Shown: positions 6,763 through 9,368 of the stretch, piece by piece
How the letters are laid out: every line of letters starts with the position of its first letter
Position numbering within the stretch: position 1 is the first letter of the stretch
Source of the DNA: an uncultured Eubacteriales bacterium
Lineage (GTDB): Bacteria; Bacillota_A; Clostridia; Christensenellales; Aristaeellaceae
DNA: 9,368 nt
Assembly (NCBI GenBank): GCA_902795555.1
Contig: CADBLV010000307.1
Span: 1-9,368 of the forward strand
Direction: 5' to 3'
Translations under genes and position numbers: made by a program
Notes under the pieces: model-generated
The model's input: the letters and a program-made list of their open reading frames with translations, nothing else
Told to the model about the DNA's origin: nothing
Database searches by the model: none

Positions 6763-6827
6763 CGTTCCTGCGATCCGTATGTCTTTTTCCTTCCCGTTGA
6801 AAGAGAAGCAGGCCGTAAGACAGGGTG
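6748..6827. other. 80-bp intergenic gap, nfnB to DnaD-domain gene
   Basis: No terminator hairpin with a T-run and no convincing -35/-10 pair is visible on the minus strand. Apart from the ribosome binding site it holds short GGAACG and ACGGATC direct repeats of doubtful meaning. Read-through from nfnB is the simplest reading. Confidence 0.55.
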
Positions 6828-8207
6828 TTACGGATGATCCTCCAGAATGGCCGCGGCCGCTTTTTTCCCGGCGCCCATGGCCAGAATGACCGTAGCCGCG
6901 CCGGTCACGGCGTCGCCGCCTGCATAAACGTTCTTCTTTCCGGTTCGTCCGTTCTCGTCCGCCTGAATCCCGCCCCATTTCTCCGTCGGCAGGTCGGGGG
7001 TCGTCTTTTTGATCAATGGGTTCGGGCTGTTGCCGATGGCGACAATCACGGTCTCCACGGGCAGGGAATATTCGCTTCCCGAAACCGGCACAGGCCGTCT
7101 GCGGCCTCGTTCGTCCGGCTCGCCCAGCTCCATTTTGATGCAGGTCATGGATTTCACAAAGCCGTTCTCGTCCCCGACAATCTCGGTGGGTGCGGTAAGC
7201 ATCCGGAAATCGATCCCCTCTTCCCGGGCATGATGCACCTCTTCCTTCCGGGCCGGCATTTCCGCTTCGCTCCGGCGATACACGATGCTCACGTCCGCTC
7301 CCAGCCGCTTGGCGCATCGCGCGGCGTCCATGGCCACGTTGCCGCCGCCGATCACAGCCACCTTCTGACCGATCTTGATGGGCGTATCGTGCTGCGGGAA
7401 AGTGTAGGCCTTCATCAGATTCAGCCGGGTCAGGAATTCGTTCGCCGAATAAACGCCGCACAGGCTCTCCCCGGGAATCCGCTGGAAGTTCGGAAGTCCC
7501 GCGCCGCTGCCGATAAACACGGCGTCATATCCTTCTTCAAACAGCTCGTCCACCGTAAACGCCTTGCCCGCCACCGCGTTGGTGATAATCTCGACGCCCA
7601 TCTCCCGCAGCGTGTCAATCTCCCGGCGCACCAGTGCTTTGGGCAGACGGAATTCGGGAATGCCGTAAACCAGCACGCCGCCCGGGGTATGCAAAGCTTC
7701 ATACACCGTCACGGCCCATCCGGCCTTCGCCAGTTCCCCGGCGCAGGTCAGTCCCGCGGGGCCGCTCCCGATAATCGCGGCCCGTTTCCCTGCGGATGCG
7801 GGCTTTTCCGCCTTCGCCTGCGCTCCGGCCATGGCCGTGTCCGCCGCAAACCGCTCCAGGCGGCCGATCGCCACGGGCTCGCCCTTGATGCCCCGAACAC
7901 ATTTGCTCTCGCATTGGCTTTCCTGGGGGCAAACCCGTCCGCAGATGGCCGGCAGAGCGTTCTGGGATTTGATAATCCCGTAGGCCGCCTCCGCGTCCCC
8001 CGTTTTCAGTGCTTCAATAAAGTCCGGAATCGGCACGTTCACAGGGCACCCGCTCACGCATGGCGCGTTTTTGCAATGCAGACAGCGCTGCGCCTCCTCG
8101 ATCGCCGTCTCCCGGCTGTACCCCAGGGCCACTTCCTGAAAATTTCCCGCCCGAACCTTCGGATCCTGCTCCGGCATCGGGTGCTTGGTCATCATCATGT
8201 TTGCCAT
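6828..8207 (-). CDS. nfnB: NfnB, large subunit of NADH-dependent reduced ferredoxin:NADP+ oxidoreductase (GltA/GltD-like)
   Basis: With NfnA this forms an electron-bifurcating flavoenzyme coupling NADH, reduced ferredoxin and NADP+/NADPH. The 459-residue protein has an N-terminal iron-sulfur domain with two cysteine groups (C42, C45, C50, C54; then C89, C93, C99, C103). An FAD-binding Rossmann motif GSGPAG (147-152) and PGGVLVYGIPEFRLPK (175-190) follow. The second dinucleotide motif is GGGNVAMD (287-294), with YRRSEAEMPAR (310-320) as likely NADPH site, and the final FAD motif is NVYAGGDAVTGAATV (426-440). This is the same architecture as glutamate synthase small subunit GltD. The adjacent NfnA partner, one nucleotide upstream, and the absence of a glutamate synthase large subunit favour NfnB, although a sulfide dehydrogenase (SudAB) activity is a known alternative for such pairs. 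A GGGGAGG site lies about 8 nt before the ATG. Confidence 0.93.
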   Translation of the reverse strand: MANMMMTKHPMPEQDPKVRAGNFQEVALGYSRETAIEEAQRCLHCKNAPCVSGCPVNVPIPDFIEALKTGDAEAAYGIIKSQNALPAICGRVCPQESQCESKCVRGIKGEPVAIGRLERFAADTAMAGAQAKAEKPASAGKRAAIIGSGPAGLTCAGELAKAGWAVTVYEALHTPGGVLVYGIPEFRLPKALVRREIDTLREMGVEIITNAVAGKAFTVDELFEEGYDAVFIGSGAGLPNFQRIPGESLCGVYSANEFLTRLNLMKAYTFPQHDTPIKIGQKVAVIGGGNVAMDAARCAKRLGADVSIVYRRSEAEMPARKEEVHHAREEGIDFRMLTAPTEIVGDENGFVKSMTCIKMELGEPDERGRRRPVPVSGSEYSLPVETVIVAIGNSPNPLIKKTTPDLPTEKWGGIQADENGRTGKKNVYAGGDAVTGAATVILAMGAGKKAAAAILEDHP

Positions 8208-8208
8208 C

Positions 8209-9051
8209 TTATCTCGCCTCCCCTGTCAGGCGGCAGATATGCTTTTTCCGCGCCTCTGCTTCCTCCGGCCGGAACATCCTGCCCCGGGCCATCGCCTCGT
8301 CAAAGTCCACCAGATGTCCGTCAAAATCCGGCCCGTCCACGCAGGCAAACTTTGTTTCTCCGCCCACGGTCAGCCGGCATCCGCCGCACATCCCCGTCCC
8401 GTCGATCATAATCGGATTCATGCTGACAATGGTCTTGATTCCCAGGGGCCGGGTCATCTCGCTCACAGCCTTCATCATGGGCAGAGGGCCGATCGCGATC
8501 ACCGTGTCATATGCCCGGTTCTGATCCAGCTGTTCCTGCAGCGCCTGCGTCACAAATCCTTTGTGTCCGTTGCTCCCGTCGTCCGTCATGATGATCAGAT
8601 TCGTGCAGGCGTTCCGCAGCTCCTCCTCCAGAATGATCAGATGCTCGTTCCGGAATCCGACAATCAGGTCTACTTCCGCCCCCGCGTCGTGCAGGGCTTT
8701 GGCCTGGGGATAGGCGATGGCCACGCCCAGTCCGCCGCCGATCACGGCAGCCCGGGTAATTCCTTCCGTCCGGCTGGGCTCACCCAGGGGCCCGACAAAA
8801 TCCATCAGTGCATCCCCTTCCTCCAGGGTGTCCAGCTTTTCCGTCGTATAGCCCACTTTCTGGAAAATGATCGTAACCGTTCCCTTCTCCCGGTCATATC
8901 CGGCGATGGTCAGCGGAACCCGCTCCCCCTCCTCGTCAATTCGGAAGATGATAAACTGCCCCGGCAATGCTTTCCGGGCCACCAGCGGCGCGGAAATCTC
9001 CATCAGGGTGACGGTTTCATTCAAAACCCGCTTCTTTACGATGGGATACAT
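8209..9051 (-). CDS. nfnA: NfnA, small FAD/[2Fe-2S] subunit of NADH-dependent reduced ferredoxin:NADP+ oxidoreductase
   Basis: This is the ferredoxin-NADP reductase-like subunit that carries the NAD(H) site, an FAD and a [2Fe-2S] cluster. The 280-residue protein has an N-terminal FAD barrel with RVPLTIAG (44-51), then FVGPLGEPS (85-93), an NAD-binding GGGLGVAIAYP (105-115), and a C-terminal cluster motif in MIDGTGMCGGC...FAC (D217, C222, C225, C237). The Asp-plus-three-Cys set matches the ligand set known for NfnA. The frame remains open upstream to 9282, but the promoter at 9142-9170 and a GGAGG site 7 nt before the ATG at 9051 fix this start. The length fits characterised NfnA proteins. Stop and nfnB start are separated by one base (TAAGATG). 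It is the first gene of the operon. Confidence 0.94.
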   Translation of the reverse strand: MYPIVKKRVLNETVTLMEISAPLVARKALPGQFIIFRIDEEGERVPLTIAGYDREKGTVTIIFQKVGYTTEKLDTLEEGDALMDFVGPLGEPSRTEGITRAAVIGGGLGVAIAYPQAKALHDAGAEVDLIVGFRNEHLIILEEELRNACTNLIIMTDDGSNGHKGFVTQALQEQLDQNRAYDTVIAIGPLPMMKAVSEMTRPLGIKTIVSMNPIMIDGTGMCGGCRLTVGGETKFACVDGPDFDGHLVDFDEAMARGRMFRPEEAEARKKHICRLTGEAR

Positions 9052-9265
9052 GGCTTTCCCTCCGATTGCTTTTCGGATCCGTCTCCGCCGTCCCGGGTTA
9101 TCTCCCCATCCGTGTCGGAACAAATCCGTAGAATAGCATTTATTGTACCCTATTCCCGGTCGGGATTCAACTTTTTTCTGTATTCTTCTCGTTTTTTGGT
9201 GCATTTCAGCCGGGTTGGCATCCGTACGGGATCCGTCCGGTTTCCCCGCGTTCCGCCCGATCGTC
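9052..9265. other. Leader and upstream region of the nfnA operon
   Basis: Besides the promoter this holds five copies of ATCCGT (plus-strand sense) at 9077, 9108, 9124, 9220 and 9231. It also has a weak hairpin (9061-9065 with 9073-9077) whose one arm shares bases with the nfnA ribosome binding site. I recognise no riboswitch and no Rex-type operator, and no small gene with a ribosome binding site. Confidence 0.5.
9142..9170 (-). promoter_or_regulatory. Sigma-A-type promoter of the nfnA operon
   Basis: On the minus strand TTGAAT (9170-9165) and TACAAT (9147-9142) are separated by exactly 17 nt. Transcription should start near 9135, leaving a leader of about 84 nt before the nfnA ATG. An A-rich tract (AGAAAAAAG) just upstream of the -35 may strengthen it. 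Confidence 0.85.
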
Positions 9266-9299
9266 AAAAAACCTTCCGCCATGCGAATGGCGGAAGGTT
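9266..9299 (-). terminator. Intrinsic terminator of the gene ending at 9332
   Basis: Read on the minus strand, a perfect 13-bp stem (9299-9287 with 9282-9270) closes a TCGC loop and runs into six T residues (9271-9266). It lies 32 nt after the stop codon at 9332 and separates that gene from the nfnA promoter. Confidence 0.92.
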
Positions 9300-9331
9300 G
9301 GGAAACCTGTTTTCGTTCTGAATCAGTCTGC

Positions 9332-9368
9332 TTACGCGGCAGGCGTTTCGGTCTTGACGAATTCCAGA
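9332..9368 (-). CDS. C-terminal end of an unidentified protein (partial)
   Basis: The minus strand at the right edge reads in one frame as LEFVKTETPAA followed by TAA (9334-9332). That this is a real gene end is supported by the strong terminator 32 nt downstream on the same strand. Eleven residues are too few to name the protein. A trigger-factor-like C-terminus, which often ends with a short EF(V/L)K-type helix and an Ala/Glu-rich tail, would fit, but this is a guess. Confidence 0.6.
   Translation of the reverse strand, partial: LEFVKTETPAA

Noticed and set aside
6748..7461. Upstream extension of the DnaD-domain reading frame into nfnB.
   Set aside because: The extra 238 residues are Arg/Gly-rich out-of-frame translation of nfnB with no DnaD similarity; a TTG with a good ribosome binding site gives the proper N-terminus.
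6825..8411. 528-codon plus-strand open frame opposite nfnB and the end of nfnA.
   Set aside because: Antisense frame kept open by GC-rich codons of nfnB; no ribosome binding site, promoter or recognisable domain.
9052..9282. Upstream in-frame extension of nfnA starting in the terminator.
   Set aside because: It would begin inside a terminator and span the nfnA promoter; the ATG at 9051 has the ribosome binding site and the family N-terminus.
1..9368. Search for CRISPR arrays, tRNA or rRNA genes, insertion sequences, attachment sites or phage genes.
   Set aside because: No regularly spaced repeats, no RNA gene signatures and no transposase or integrase motifs were seen; the window is filled by housekeeping genes.

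Overview
The window reads as a GC-rich chromosomal segment of an anaerobic Gram-positive bacterium, most likely a member of the Clostridia. The reasons are the yicC-remA-gmk-rpoZ-coaBC gene order (the same order as yloC-remA-gmk-rpoZ-coaBC in Bacillus subtilis), a DnaD-family protein followed by a DnaC/DnaI-type helicase loader, strong AGGAGG-type ribosome binding sites, sigma-A-like promoters, and an NfnAB-type flavin-based electron-bifurcating transhydrogenase that is typical of strict anaerobes. Genus cannot be fixed from the sequence alone. Nothing here looks mobile: no insertion sequence, phage gene, CRISPR array or tRNA was seen.

Layout, left to right. (1) Positions 1-2623, minus strand: a five-gene housekeeping operon transcribed leftwards, yicC, remA, gmk, rpoZ and coaBC. 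CoaBC is cut by the left edge just after its second domain begins. The first three genes overlap by stop/start or are nearly contiguous. (2) Positions 2624-2806: a divergent promoter region with two face-away extended -10 promoters whose -10 segments are identical over 12 bp. (3) 2807-3877, plus strand: pfkA, a 6-phosphofructokinase with an unusual mix of donor-site residues. (4) 3893-3929: a bidirectional terminator between the converging pfkA and the next operon. (5) 3946-9051, minus strand: a second operon, nfnA, nfnB, a DnaD-domain protein, a DnaC-like ATPase and an ArsC/Spx-like small protein, reading from a clear promoter at 9142-9170. (6) 9266-9299: a terminator for a further minus-strand gene of which only the last 11 codons are in the window.

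How the parts fit. The left operon joins RNA turnover (YicC), a biofilm/matrix regulator (RemA), GMP phosphorylation (Gmk), RNA polymerase omega and coenzyme A synthesis. pfkA controls glycolysis. NfnA and NfnB together exchange electrons between NADH, ferredoxin and NADPH, and the downstream DnaD/DnaC pair is expected to load the replicative helicase. No terminator or promoter is visible in the 80 bp between nfnB and the replication genes, so redox and replication genes may share a transcript.

No stretch over 300 bases lacks a gene. I did not find a convincing undescribed system. The most interesting points are the four tandem DnaD-type helical units in one protein, the displaced cysteine in the ArsC-like protein, and the mixed phosphoryl-donor signature of the phosphofructokinase.
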